From Mycolicibacterium iranicum (lineage in GTDB: Bacteria; Actinomycetota; Actinomycetes; Mycobacteriales; Mycobacteriaceae), in the NCBI RefSeq assembly GCF_002101705.1, contig NZ_LQPC01000029.1, positions 62,001-126,000 on the forward strand: 64,000 bases of DNA, in the 5' to 3' direction. Under the pieces are notes generated by a model. It was not told the DNA's origin, ran no database searches, and saw only the letters and a list, made by a program, of their open reading frames with translations. Shown here piece by piece: positions 38,701 through 50,609 of this stretch (the first letter of the stretch is position 1; each line of letters opens with the position of its first letter). Made by a program: the position numbers and the translations under genes.

Positions 38701-39518
38701 CGATTCTCTCCTTGCAAAGCCGGGGAATGATCGCCAGGTCGTGCGCCGGTGATCAGCCCGACGATCTCGTCGCCGTTGGTGTCGGCGGTGCGCCGTCCCG
38801 CCACACAGTGGCCGGCACGCATGATCCATACCGCGTCGGACAGCCGCAGCACCTGGTCGAAGTTGTGGCTGATCAGCACGATGGCGTGGCCTTCGCCGCG
38901 CAGCCGGGTGATCAGCTCCTCCACCTTCGCGGTCTCCTGCACACCCAGCGCGGCGGTCGGCTCGTCCATGATGATCAACTTCGAGGTGAATCCCGCTGCC
39001 CGGCAAATCGATACGGCCTGCCGCTGTCCGCCGGAGAGTCGTCGCACCCGGGATTCGACAGCAGGGACGTTGACCGCGAGGCCGGACACCATGCGGTCGG
39101 CCTCGGCGCGCATCGCGCGTCGGTTGAGAATGCCGAAAGGCCCTAGCTTCCTTATGATTTCGCGGTTGAGGAACAGGTTCTGCCACACCGTGAGGTCTTC
39201 CACGAGGGCCAGGTTCTGATGCACGGTCTCGATGCCCGCCTCGCGGGCGTCGTGTGGAGAGCGGAAGTTCACCGTTTGGCCGTCGAAGGTGATGGTGCCC
39301 GAGTCGGGGGTGTGCACACCGCTCACGCAACGGATCAACGTCGACTTTCCGGCGCCGTTGTCGCCGACAATGGCTGTCACCTCGCCTCGGCGAGCATGCA
39401 CGGTCACCCCACGAAGAGCGCGCACCTGACCGAAAGACAATGTCACATCAACGATTTTCAGCAGGGCGTCGTCGGGGACGTCCTCGGCGAGCGGACGCCG
39501 CGCGGCGGCCTGTGTCAT
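38697..39518 (-). CDS. Sugar ABC transporter ATP-binding protein (FrcA-like)
   Basis: 273 residues with one ATPase domain: Walker A IVGDNGAGKSTLIR, Q-loop TVHQNLALVEDLTVWQNLFLNRE, signature RRLSGGQRQAVSICRA, Walker B LIIMDEPTAAL and switch LISHNFDQVL. Single-domain ATPases of this kind pair with FrcC-type permeases; most CUT2 ribose/xylose ATPases have two domains. Four-base ATGA overlaps join it to the permease upstream and the epimerase downstream. Confidence 0.92.
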   Translation of the reverse strand: MTQAAARRPLAEDVPDDALLKIVDVTLSFGQVRALRGVTVHARRGEVTAIVGDNGAGKSTLIRCVSGVHTPDSGTITFDGQTVNFRSPHDAREAGIETVHQNLALVEDLTVWQNLFLNREIIRKLGPFGILNRRAMRAEADRMVSGLAVNVPAVESRVRRLSGGQRQAVSICRAAGFTSKLIIMDEPTAALGVQETAKVEELITRLRGEGHAIVLISHNFDQVLRLSDAVWIMRAGHCVAGRRTADTNGDEIVGLITGARPGDHSPALQGENR

Positions 39519-40504
39519 TTCTGGAACCTCGTCAGGAAGGCTGCGGCGACCACGACGATGCCGACCGACAGCGGTTGATAGAACTGGGCGACACCCATCA
39601 GCGTCAGGCCGTTGACCAGAGCGGTCAGCAGGAGCGCGCCCACCACCGGACCGGCTATGGTGGCCCGCCCCCCGAACAGGCTCACCCCACCGAGCACCAC
39701 TGCGGCCACCGAATTCAGCAGAAATGATGTGTTGGATGCCGGTTCGGCGGCACCGACCCTGGCTACCAGAAGCACAGCGGCGATCCCTGCCGAGCTGCCG
39801 GCGACGATGTAGACCGCCGTCTTGATCCGCGCCGTCGCCACGCCGGTCGCGGCGGCCGCTTCGGTGTTGCCGCCGGTGGCCAGCACGTGGGTGCCGAATC
39901 GCGTGTGGAACAGCACCACGTGCGCCAGAGCTGCCAACGCGATGGCGATGAGGAAGCTGTAGCCGAAGATCCAGACGGTGCCGGTCGACAGCTGCAGCAG
40001 CGGTCCGCTGATGATCGTCTTGGGTTTGCCGTCGGCGAGAATCAGCGCCGCGCCCGAGGCTGCCGACAGCATGCCGAGGGTGACGATGAAATCGGTTATC
40101 CTGCCGCGGGATACGAGCAGACCGTTGATGGCACCGACCGCGACGCCCGTCAGGACGGCAGCCACCACGGCGGCCAGAAGTCCGGTGTCGAACACCACCC
40201 CGAACACCACCGCCGACAGCGTCATCGCCGATGCGATCGACAGGTCGATGCCTGCGGTGGCGACGACGAAGGTCTGCCCTATCGCGAGCACGATGAGAAT
40301 GGCCGCCGAGGTCAGCATCGACTGCAGGTTGCCCAGGCTCAGGAATGTCGGGTTGAGGATCTGGAACACGACGGCCAGGACGAGCAGCGCGATGGGTGCT
40401 GCCCAGGTGGCGAGGTTGGACGGGTCAAGGACGGCTCGCCAGCCGGCACGCTCCCTGCCGCTGCGGCCGGAGGTCTGCGGATCGGCGACGACCGCGGCGG
40501 TCAC
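39515..40504 (-). CDS. Sugar ABC transporter permease (FrcC/RbsC-like)
   Basis: 329 residues with about nine or ten membrane helices after a 30-residue cytosolic lead. Family motifs: LAIGQTFVVATAGIDLSIAS, GLLVSRGRITDFIVTLGML, FHTRFGTHVLATGGNTEAA and VVLGGVSLFGGRATIAGPVVG. It forms the channel of a CUT2-type monosaccharide importer. The GTG at 40504 overlaps the binding-protein stop (GTGA). Upstream in-frame sequence to 41449 runs opposite the binding-protein gene's own frame and is a shadow. Confidence 0.92.
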   Translation of the reverse strand: MTAAVVADPQTSGRSGRERAGWRAVLDPSNLATWAAPIALLVLAVVFQILNPTFLSLGNLQSMLTSAAILIVLAIGQTFVVATAGIDLSIASAMTLSAVVFGVVFDTGLLAAVVAAVLTGVAVGAINGLLVSRGRITDFIVTLGMLSAASGAALILADGKPKTIISGPLLQLSTGTVWIFGYSFLIAIALAALAHVVLFHTRFGTHVLATGGNTEAAAATGVATARIKTAVYIVAGSSAGIAAVLLVARVGAAEPASNTSFLLNSVAAVVLGGVSLFGGRATIAGPVVGALLLTALVNGLTLMGVAQFYQPLSVGIVVVAAAFLTRFQK

Positions 40505-41526
40505 TTGGCCAGCTCCGCGAACGGATCGTCGTACGGTGCGGCCGGCTTGGGCGCCGAAGCCAGTGCGTCGTCCACGTTGGCCTTGGTGACGACCTGAACC
40601 GGGGCTTTGACGTTGGCCGGCAATTCCTTTCCGGCGGCTGCAGCCTTGCAGGCCTCCACGCCCATGGCGCCGATGACGTAGGGGAATTGCGCCACGACCG
40701 CGTCGATGCCGCCGGTCTTGACAGCCTCGAAGGCTTCCTTGTTGCCGTCGACGCTGATCACCTTGATTTTGCCGGTCATGCCCTTGTTGGCGATCGCCTG
40801 CGCCACGCCGAGCCCCATGTCGTCGTTGGCGACGAAGAACGCGCTGAGCGTCGGATTGGCGGTCATCAGGTCGGTGGCCCGGGTCAGGGCCATCTGGCGC
40901 TCCCAGTCGGCGGCCACCGTTGCGACGATGGTGATGTTTGGGGGCACCGCTGCGGTGAATCCGTCGAGACGCGCGGCGGAGGTGACGTCCCCCGACGTGC
41001 CGCCGATCAGCGCGACGGTGCCTCCGCCCGGAAGCAGCTTGCCCATTTCGGCCGCGGCTTGCGCCCCCGCGTCGTTGTTGTCGGTGCCGATGTAGGTCGC
41101 GATCTTGGCGTTGGCTGCCGTGGCGGCGTCGGCGTCGATCGGGCTGTCGATGTTGACGATCGGGATGTTCTTGGCCGACAGCGAAGCAATGCCCTGCACC
41201 AGGTTGGTGCCGGTGATGGGGTTGACAATGAAGCACGAGAAGTTCTGTCCCGCAAGCCCGTTGAGCTTGTCCGCCTGACCGGTGGTGTCGGTGATGGAGG
41301 TGGCGGCCTGAACCGTGACCTCGACTCCACTGTCGGAGGCCTGATCGTTGATCCCGGATTCCATGCTCTGGAAGAACGGATTGTCCAGACCCTTGACCAC
41401 GGCGGCGAACTGACCCGACCCACCGCTGCTCGATGTGGAGCCCGAACACGCGCCGAGAGTCAGCGCCATCACGCCGGCCGTTGCCACCAGGACGGCTCCG
41501 CGACCCTTGGAAATGGAATGTGACAT
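40501..41526 (-). CDS. Sugar-binding lipoprotein of ABC transporter (FrcB/RbsB-like)
   Basis: 341 residues. Lipoprotein signal with lipobox LTLGAC (Cys27), then a Ser/Gly linker. Periplasmic-binding-protein type I fold: AAVVKGLDNPFFQSMESGI, FIVNPITGTNLVQGIASLSAKNIPIVNIDSPI, GTVALIGGTSGDVTSAARLDGF and FFVANDDMGLGVAQAIA. The latter are typical of ribose/fructose-type binding proteins. GAGGAGAGG precedes the ATG. It is first in the operon and divergent from the ROK regulator, whose product probably controls it. Confidence 0.92.
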   Translation of the reverse strand: MSHSISKGRGAVLVATAGVMALTLGACSGSTSSSGGSGQFAAVVKGLDNPFFQSMESGINDQASDSGVEVTVQAATSITDTTGQADKLNGLAGQNFSCFIVNPITGTNLVQGIASLSAKNIPIVNIDSPIDADAATAANAKIATYIGTDNNDAGAQAAAEMGKLLPGGGTVALIGGTSGDVTSAARLDGFTAAVPPNITIVATVAADWERQMALTRATDLMTANPTLSAFFVANDDMGLGVAQAIANKGMTGKIKVISVDGNKEAFEAVKTGGIDAVVAQFPYVIGAMGVEACKAAAAGKELPANVKAPVQVVTKANVDDALASAPKPAAPYDDPFAELAK

Positions 41527-41581
41527 GTGCCTCTCCTCTGCGAGCAGACCGACGTGGTCTCTATTTCGGACTAGTGAAGTT

Positions 41582-41602
41582 CATATATATGTCTATTGTC
41601 AA
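41582..41602. promoter_or_regulatory. AT-rich divergent control region of the sugar operon and ROK gene
   Basis: The 129-bp gap holds an unusually AT-rich stretch with the 10-bp palindrome CATATATATG (41582-41591). Next to it is TATTGT (41594-41599), a possible -10 for the ROK gene, and TTGACA (minus strand, 41602-41597), a possible -35 towards the transporter. Overlap of both promoters with a palindrome would suit ROK repression. The operator itself is not proven. Confidence 0.4.
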
Positions 41603-41655
41603 GCAAAAAGAGGAAGGTTTCTGGTAAAAAGGAGTCCCACGAGGAGGGACGAGGC

Positions 41656-42885
41656 ATGGATGGCGTGCTCAAGACGGGTTCCGTCGAGGCAGAAGCCGGG
41701 TCGCACGATTCCGCACCGGGCACCGGATCGGTGGGCGACGTCCTGAACCTCATCCGGCGCGCCGGAGGCTTGAGCAGGGCCGACATCATCGACAAGACAC
41801 GTCTATCCCGCAGCACTGTGGCCGCCAGGCTCGACACCCTGCAGGCGGCCGGATGGATCTCCAGCGGCCAGACGACATCGGCCCGCGGCCGCCCGCCGAG
41901 CCACTTCTACTTTCGCGCAGACCAGGGCGCGCTGCTGTTGGCCGACGCGGGCGCGACCGGGGTGCGCGTCGCGGTCACCGATCTGCGCGGTCAGGTCTCC
42001 CGGGAAGCTCGTGAAGTGCTCGACATCACCATCGGGCCGGAGCCATGGTTGCGCGCCGTCGAGAATTTGTTCACCGAACTTCTGGACGCGGCGGACATCA
42101 CCGCGGATTTCGTGCGCGGCATCGGGATCGCGCTGCCGGGCCCGGTCGATTTCGCCAGCGCAACAGTGGTGAGCCCGCCCATCATGACCGGCTGGGACGG
42201 CTACCCCATCCGGTCCTGGTTCGCCGGGAAGTTCGGCTGTCCGGTTCTCGTGGACAATGACGCCAACGCGATGACGCTGGGCGAGCACACGGCCCACTTC
42301 GCCGACAGCGACTCCCTGGTCATGGTCAAGGTCGCCACCGGCATCGGCGCGGGCATCATCGCGCAGGGACTCATCTACCGGGGCGCGGACGGAGCGGCCG
42401 GCGATATCGGGCACATCCAGATCAGTCCGCCGGAGGAGACCGTCGAGCCGCAGCCGGTCTGCCGTTGCGGCAACACCGGATGCATCGAGGCTTACGGCGG
42501 CGGCTGGGCACTCATGCGCGACCTCCGCGCCGGCGGCCGCGAGGTCTCTGCCGTCGCTGATGTCGCGCGGCTCATCGAATCGGGAGATCCGTTGGCGGTC
42601 AGCCTCGTTCGGCGGGCCGGCCGATTCATCGGCGTCGCCCTGTCCGACGCGGTGAGCCTGCTCAATCCGTCTGTCGTGGTCGTGGGCGGCGAACTGGCCG
42701 CGCGCACTCCCACCTTGATGGCGGGCATTCGCGAGAGTGTTTATGCGAGGTCACTGCCCCTGGCCACCCGTCGCCTGCAGATCGTCCCCGCACGACTGGG
42801 TGACCGATCCGGCACGGTGGGGCTCACGAGCATGCTGACCGATCACATCTTCGACGCACGCCGCATCGACGCCTCGCTGGGCTGA
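41656..42885 (+). CDS. ROK-family transcriptional regulator
   Basis: 409 residues from the ATG at 41656, preceded by GAGGAGGG at 7 nt. An N-terminal winged helix (about 28-75, GGLSRADIIDKTRLSRSTVAARLDTL) is followed by a sugar-kinase-like ROK domain with VDNDANAMTLGEH, VKVATGIGAGIIAQGLIYRGADGAAGDIGH and the zinc motif CRCGNTGCIEAYGG. It is divergent from the sugar ABC operon and most likely represses it until the sugar or its phosphate binds. Its 3' end overlaps the convergent yczE-like ORF by 135 bp. Confidence 0.92.
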   Translation: MDGVLKTGSVEAEAGSHDSAPGTGSVGDVLNLIRRAGGLSRADIIDKTRLSRSTVAARLDTLQAAGWISSGQTTSARGRPPSHFYFRADQGALLLADAGATGVRVAVTDLRGQVSREAREVLDITIGPEPWLRAVENLFTELLDAADITADFVRGIGIALPGPVDFASATVVSPPIMTGWDGYPIRSWFAGKFGCPVLVDNDANAMTLGEHTAHFADSDSLVMVKVATGIGAGIIAQGLIYRGADGAAGDIGHIQISPPEETVEPQPVCRCGNTGCIEAYGGGWALMRDLRAGGREVSAVADVARLIESGDPLAVSLVRRAGRFIGVALSDAVSLLNPSVVVVGGELAARTPTLMAGIRESVYARSLPLATRRLQIVPARLGDRSGTVGLTSMLTDHIFDARRIDASLG

Positions 42886-43494
42886 ATCCACGCGGGCCCA
42901 TCCACTCACCGCGAGTAGTCGGTCGGGCGTCAGCCGGACGAACAACTGCACCAGCGGCCCGATGCCGAACGCATACACGACCGTGCCGATGCCGACCGTC
43001 CCGCCGAGGAGCCAGCCCACGGTGAGTACCGAGACCTCGATCGTGGTGCGCACCAACCGAACCGACCTTCCGGTGCGCACGACCAGCCCGGTCATCAGCC
43101 CGTCGCGTGGCCCCGGGCCGAGGCCGGCGCCGATGTAGAGGACCGTGCTGAACGCATTCAGCACCACCGCGCCCAGCATCAGCGCGATTCGCACCGTCAT
43201 GGATGCCGGCGTGGGCAGAAGCCACAGCGCAAGATCGACGGTGACCGCGATGACGACGACGTTGGCAACGGTGCCGATGCCGGGCCGGTTCCGCAACGGG
43301 ATCCAGGCCAGCAGGACTGCTACGCCGACCACCGCGGAGGCCAGTCCGATCGTCATCCCGGTCCTCAGCGCCAGGCCTTGATGGAAGACGTCCCATGGGT
43401 CCAGTCCCAGGCCACTTCGGACCATCATCGCCATCGACAGGCCATATCCCGAGAGTCCGGTAAGCAGCGCCAGTGTGCGCGTCAGCCCGGACAA
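42751..43494 (-). CDS. YczE/YyaS-like integral membrane protein
   Basis: 247 residues from a TTG at 43494. About five membrane helices with the family pattern SGYGLSMAMMVRSGLGLDPWDVFHQGLA, VLNAFSTVLYIGAGLGPGPRDGLMTGL and VYAFGIGPLVQLFV. YczE-type proteins are often encoded next to a MocR-type regulator, as here. The last ~45 residues lie antisense to the 3' end of the ROK gene and are hydrophilic. The normal stop seems to have been lost, or the tail is a lineage-specific extension. Function is unknown; membrane location is clear. Confidence 0.8.
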   Translation of the reverse strand: MSGLTRTLALLTGLSGYGLSMAMMVRSGLGLDPWDVFHQGLALRTGMTIGLASAVVGVAVLLAWIPLRNRPGIGTVANVVVIAVTVDLALWLLPTPASMTVRIALMLGAVVLNAFSTVLYIGAGLGPGPRDGLMTGLVVRTGRSVRLVRTTIEVSVLTVGWLLGGTVGIGTVVYAFGIGPLVQLFVRLTPDRLLAVSGWARVDSAQRGVDAACVEDVIGQHAREPHRAGSVTQSCGDDLQATGGQGQ

Positions 43495-43647
43495 TTACGC
43501 GTGATCCGGGAAGTGCATGCGGATGGCGTCGAGCTCGCTGCGCACGCGGCGGGCGTCGGCGTCGCGGTCGTCGAGCATGCCGCCCATTGGCGGCATGTAG
43601 TAGAGATCGGCCAGTCGGTGTGCCAATCGAGATATCCAGTGACTCAT
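43495..43647 (-). CDS. Small ORF, 50 aa, directly upstream of the yczE-like gene
   Basis: It starts with an ATG at 43647 and reads MSHWISRLAHRLADLYYMPP, then GGMLDDRDADARRVRSELDAIRMHFPDHA. The TAA stop is directly followed by the TTG of the yczE-like gene, so the two would be translationally coupled. Codons are GC-rich at the third position over most of its length, as in real genes nearby. No Shine-Dalgarno is clear and I do not recognise a family. It is divergent from the MocR regulator, whose start lies 63 bp away. Confidence 0.5.
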   Translation of the reverse strand: MSHWISRLAHRLADLYYMPPMGGMLDDRDADARRVRSELDAIRMHFPDHA

Positions 43648-43710
43648 AAAGCCAATGATCTTCTCGAAGTGGCTTGCCCTTCAATATCCAGTTGGGCGAT
43701 ACTGGCCGCA

Positions 43711-45153
43711 ATGACCGAAGCACTGGCTACCAGATCGCTCGATGTGGACCTTATGGTCCGCGAGCTCGGCAACTGGCGGACGTCCAGTCGCAGCGGGCCC
43801 GCCTACATCGGCCTCTCCGATGCGATCCGCCTGTTGATCATCGACGGGCGGCTGCCCGTGGGCGCGCGGCTGCCGAGCGAGCGCGCGCTCGCCGACGCGC
43901 TGCGGGTGTCCCGCACCACCGTCACCGCCGCCTACACGCAATTACGCGACGACGGATATCTCAACGCCCGCCGCGGCGCGCGCAGCACAACCGCGCTGCC
44001 CGTCGCGCCGGTGGCGCCCGTCCGCCTCACGTCCACCGCGGCCAATCTCGCCGCCGCCACCCTGGCCGGACCCGCGGCTGCGCTCGCGCGCTCGTTCGCC
44101 GACGCCGCCGAACAGGTCACGCCGTATCTTCACGATATCGGCATCGAGCTGACCGGCGTTCCCGCACTGCGCTCGGCCATCGCGGAAAGATATTGTGCGC
44201 GTGGCCTTCCCACGGACCCTGACGAGATCATGGTGACGACGGGCGCGCTGCACGCGATCGGGCTGATCCTGGCGACTTACACCCAGCCCGACGACAGGGT
44301 GCTCGTCGAACAGCCCACCTATCACGGCGCGCTCGCCGCGATGGCCAACCGCGGCGTTCGACCCGTGCCTGTGGCGCTGGCCCCCGACGGTTGGGAGATC
44401 GACGCGGTGGAAGCCGCCATCCGTCAGCTCACGCCCAATCTGGCCTATCTGATTCCCGACAATCACAACCCGACCGGGATGACGATGCCGGTTGCGGACC
44501 GGAAACGGTTGGCGCAGATCATCAGTGAGAACCGCACCCGCACCATCGTCGACGAGACCATCACCGACATGTGGCTCGACGAGGAGGTGCCGCCACCGTT
44601 CGCATCGGTCGTGACGGCACGGCGGGACCTCGTGATGACGGTGGGCTCGATGTCGAAGTCCTTCTGGGGCGGGTTGCGGATCGGCTGGATCCGTGCGGAC
44701 CGCAGCACGCTGGCGACGATCGGTGCGCTGCGACCGGCGATAGACATGGGCACCCCCATCGTCGAACAGATCGCTGCCGCAAGCCTTCTCGCCGCGGAAG
44801 ACGAGGTGTTGCCCGAACGGCGCGACATTCTGCGATCGCGACGTGCTCTGCTGCTGCGACTGTTGGATCAGCATCTGCCGGACTGGGAGCCCGTGCCCGG
44901 CAAGGGCGGGCTGTCGCTGTGGGTGCGGCTGCCTGCGCCGATGAGCTCTGCGTTGTCGGCTGCCGCGTCCCGGATGGGCTTGGAGATCCCGCCCGGCCCG
45001 CGGTTCGGACTCGACGGAACACTCGAGCGCTTCATCCGGGTGCCGTTCACGCTGCCCGACGATCGGCTCGTCGAAGCCATCGAACTGCTCGCGCGCGCGT
45101 GGCGCAGCGTCACGGGCCTCACCGCCCCGGAACCAACCACCGTCGTCGTGTGA
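43711..45153 (+). CDS. MocR-type regulator (GntR HTH + aminotransferase)
   Basis: 480 residues. A GntR-type winged helix (about 30-90: YIGLSDAIRLLIIDGRLPVGARLPSERALADALRVSRTTV) is fused to an aminotransferase fold I domain. That domain has IPDNHNPTGMTMP, VDETITDMWLDE and the PLP lysine Lys316 in SMSKSFWGGLRIGW. MocR proteins sense PLP or amino compounds and regulate adjacent genes. The divergent yczE-like membrane gene is the likely target. The frame is open upstream to 43378, but MTEALATRS at 43711 begins the conserved region. Confidence 0.9.
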   Translation: MTEALATRSLDVDLMVRELGNWRTSSRSGPAYIGLSDAIRLLIIDGRLPVGARLPSERALADALRVSRTTVTAAYTQLRDDGYLNARRGARSTTALPVAPVAPVRLTSTAANLAAATLAGPAAALARSFADAAEQVTPYLHDIGIELTGVPALRSAIAERYCARGLPTDPDEIMVTTGALHAIGLILATYTQPDDRVLVEQPTYHGALAAMANRGVRPVPVALAPDGWEIDAVEAAIRQLTPNLAYLIPDNHNPTGMTMPVADRKRLAQIISENRTRTIVDETITDMWLDEEVPPPFASVVTARRDLVMTVGSMSKSFWGGLRIGWIRADRSTLATIGALRPAIDMGTPIVEQIAAASLLAAEDEVLPERRDILRSRRALLLRLLDQHLPDWEPVPGKGGLSLWVRLPAPMSSALSAAASRMGLEIPPGPRFGLDGTLERFIRVPFTLPDDRLVEAIELLARAWRSVTGLTAPEPTTVVV

Positions 45154-45159
45154 CAACCT

Positions 45160-45224
45160 CCGCCGAAACTGCATTCCACGCGGCCCACCCCGCGAAAACA
45201 CCGCGCGGAATGCAGTTTCGGCGG
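45160..45224. terminator. Bidirectional hairpin between MocR and serB
   Basis: CCGCCGAAACTGCATTCC (45160-45177) is repeated in perfect inverse at 45207-45224, separated by 29 nt that add further partial pairing. It fills the 75-bp gap between two convergent genes and should terminate transcription from both sides. Confidence 0.75.
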
Positions 45225-45228
45225 GAGA

Positions 45229-48313
<3,085 letters not shown>

Positions 48314-48418
48314 CTACCTCAGGTCGCGGTGGTCCTACAAACTGTCGTAATTGATGCCGGCGTGATGTCACGACACGCGTTGAGCTGCTGCGAAGCGACA
48401 GGATGTTACGGTCGGCGC

Positions 48419-49561
48419 GTGCTGTTCAGGGGAGCGCGGGCGGGCCATCGGATCTCCCGGTCTGCAGGATCGGCAGCGCTTGGCACCGCTGTCCTCGTCA
48501 TCGCCCTCAACGGTTGCGGCTCCTCTGCGGACGCCCCCGGTTCGGGCTCCGGCGGCGGTTCGGTCATCACCAGTACGACGCGCATTGCAGGCGCCGGCGT
48601 GCTCGGCAACGACCGCAGGCCCGACGAATCGTGTGCGCCCGAGCCCGCGCGGCTCGATGACGGACCACCCGACCGCACCGTGCGCAATGCGACCGGTCAC
48701 GGGGTCTCACCGCCCATCCCGGAGACGGCGACGGTTCGTGCCGATCCGCAGCGGATCGTGGCGCTCTCCGGCGACCAGGTGGACGCCCTGTGCGCGCTCG
48801 GTCTTCAGTCGCGCATCGTCGCCGCCGCCGTCCCCGACGGCTCCGACGCGCAGCCGTCCTATCTGGGCGGCGTCGTGCACGAGCTGCCCTCAGCCGGCAG
48901 CCGGACCGATCCCGACCTCCAGGCGATCCGCGAAGCCGACCCCGACCTCATCCTCGGTTCGGTGACGCTGACGCCCGAGCAGTATCCGGCCCTGTCGGAG
49001 ATCGCCCCGACCGTGTTCGGCGGTGCGCCGGGGGCTGGGTGGAAAGACAACCTGCGCACGGTCGGCGAGGCCACCGGTCGGCGGGAGGCCGCCGATGCGC
49101 TGATCGAGGAATTCGACCGTGCTGCCGACAGGACCGGGGTGGACAACGACGCAACTCACTTCCAGGCGTCGGTCGTGCAACTCACCGACACCACGATGCG
49201 GGTATTCGGTACCGACAACTTCGCCGGGAGTGTCCTCGCCGATGTGGGCGTCGATCGTCCTTTCGCACAACGATTCACCGACAAGCCCTATATCGAGATC
49301 GGCATCTCCGACGAAGACCTGGGCGACTCCCCCGACTTCTCGGCGGCCGAGGGCGACATCGTGTACGTGTCGTTCGCGACCGCGGCCGCGCGCGAGCGCG
49401 CGCCCAAGGTGATGGACAGCGACGCATGGAAGAAGTTGTCGGCCACCCGCGACGATCGCGTGTTCGCGATGAACAACGAGGTGTGGCAGACCGGTGAGGG
49501 AATCGTCGCCGCCAGGGGCATTCTCGCCGACCTGCGCTGGTTGAACTCCCCGATCAACTGA
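48419..49561 (+). CDS. fecB: Iron-siderophore/heme-binding lipoprotein FecB
   Basis: 380 residues from the GTG at 48419, which has TACGGT exactly 6 nt upstream (48407-48412), fitting a leaderless transcript. Lipobox VIALNGC (Cys about 36). The class III binding-protein fold contains RIVALSGDQVDALCALGLQSRIVAAA, DPDLILGSVTLTPEQYP and SVLADVGVDRPFAQRFTDKPYIEIG. M. tuberculosis FecB binds iron-siderophore or heme and affects envelope integrity. No IdeR box is visible upstream. It converges with the dioxygenase gene with an 8-bp overlap. Confidence 0.9.
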   Translation: MLFRGARAGHRISRSAGSAALGTAVLVIALNGCGSSADAPGSGSGGGSVITSTTRIAGAGVLGNDRRPDESCAPEPARLDDGPPDRTVRNATGHGVSPPIPETATVRADPQRIVALSGDQVDALCALGLQSRIVAAAVPDGSDAQPSYLGGVVHELPSAGSRTDPDLQAIREADPDLILGSVTLTPEQYPALSEIAPTVFGGAPGAGWKDNLRTVGEATGRREAADALIEEFDRAADRTGVDNDATHFQASVVQLTDTTMRVFGTDNFAGSVLADVGVDRPFAQRFTDKPYIEIGISDEDLGDSPDFSAAEGDIVYVSFATAAARERAPKVMDSDAWKKLSATRDDRVFAMNNEVWQTGEGIVAARGILADLRWLNSPIN

Positions 49562-50609
49562 CGCGGTCGCCACCCACGACACCATGGATTGCTTGCTGAC
49601 CGAACTGGCCGGTCTGCAGCGAGCCGTCGGGCAGGACGAGTTCGCCGGACTCGACGCGGTCGCGTAGATAGCGGAACGTCTGCGCGGTCTGAGCGAACAG
49701 ATGCTCCCCGGCGCGCAAGGCGGGACGTCGCGGTGCACCGGCGGGGACGAACTGCGGCAGCGGTCTGACCTCGGTGTCGTAGTCGACGTTGAAGAACAGC
49801 GGGAACGAGTAACGCTCCTCGACGACCTTGCGGACGCGGTGGCTCGTCGCAACGAACGTCCCGTTGGTCCACAGCTCGAGCAGGTCACCGATGTTGACGA
49901 CGTAGGTGCCCTCGACGGGCGGCACGTCGATCCACTCCCCCGACCCGTTGAGGACCTCCAATCCGGGGGCGGTCGGTTTGAGCAACGTGAAGCACTCGTA
50001 ATCGGTGTGGGCGCCGATGCCCAGGACATCTTCGGCGTCGGGGTTGTACGGATAGTGGACGAGCCGCAATTGGCTCGGTGTCTTGGTGGCGTGCCGGGAG
50101 AACACGTCGGGGTCCTCGCCGAGCGCCACCGCGAACGCGCGCAGCAGCTGATGACCGACGTCGAGCACGGCGTGGTAGTAGGCCGTGACCGCGTCGGCGA
50201 AACCGGGCAGGTCCGGCCAGGTGTTCGGGCCGAGCATCGGATTGCCCGCGAGATGGTCGGGGTCGTCGGCGGGCAGGTCCAGCGCCGTGTCGAAGGCTTC
50301 TTTGACGTCCGGGGTTCCGGTCTCGACACCCTCCTCACCGACGGGAACGTACCCGCGGTGGCATCGCGACAGCCCGATGTATGTCCGCATCTTCTCTTCC
50401 AGCGGCAGCGCGAAGAACCGCTTCGTCGCGTCCAGCAGCTGTTCGAACAGACCGTCGTCGATCCCGGTGCCGCTGACGTAGAAGAAGCCGACGTCCCGCG
50501 CCGCACGTCCGATCTCCTCGGCGACCCGATCACGGTCGGTGGCCACCGCCGAGCGGAGACCGCTGATGTCGATCACCGGAATAGAAGTGAAAGATGTTGC
50601 GCCACTCAT
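49554..50609 (-). CDS. Isopenicillin-N-synthase-like Fe(II)/2-oxoglutarate dioxygenase
   Basis: 351 residues. N-terminal DIOX_N segment (IPVIDISGL, VGFFYVSGTGI, RFFALPLEEK) and C-terminal jelly roll. Iron ligands are His201 and Asp203 in GAHTDYECFT and His257 in SHRVRK; Arg266 in RYSFPLF binds the 2-oxoglutarate carboxylate. It oxidises a small substrate with O2 in the cytosol. It is the last gene of the ureide operon, coupled by ATGA to the unknown gene before it. Oxidation of a purine-derived compound is a reasonable guess but unproven. Confidence 0.9.
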   Translation of the reverse strand: MSGATSFTSIPVIDISGLRSAVATDRDRVAEEIGRAARDVGFFYVSGTGIDDGLFEQLLDATKRFFALPLEEKMRTYIGLSRCHRGYVPVGEEGVETGTPDVKEAFDTALDLPADDPDHLAGNPMLGPNTWPDLPGFADAVTAYYHAVLDVGHQLLRAFAVALGEDPDVFSRHATKTPSQLRLVHYPYNPDAEDVLGIGAHTDYECFTLLKPTAPGLEVLNGSGEWIDVPPVEGTYVVNIGDLLELWTNGTFVATSHRVRKVVEERYSFPLFFNVDYDTEVRPLPQFVPAGAPRRPALRAGEHLFAQTAQTFRYLRDRVESGELVLPDGSLQTGQFGQQAIHGVVGGDRVS

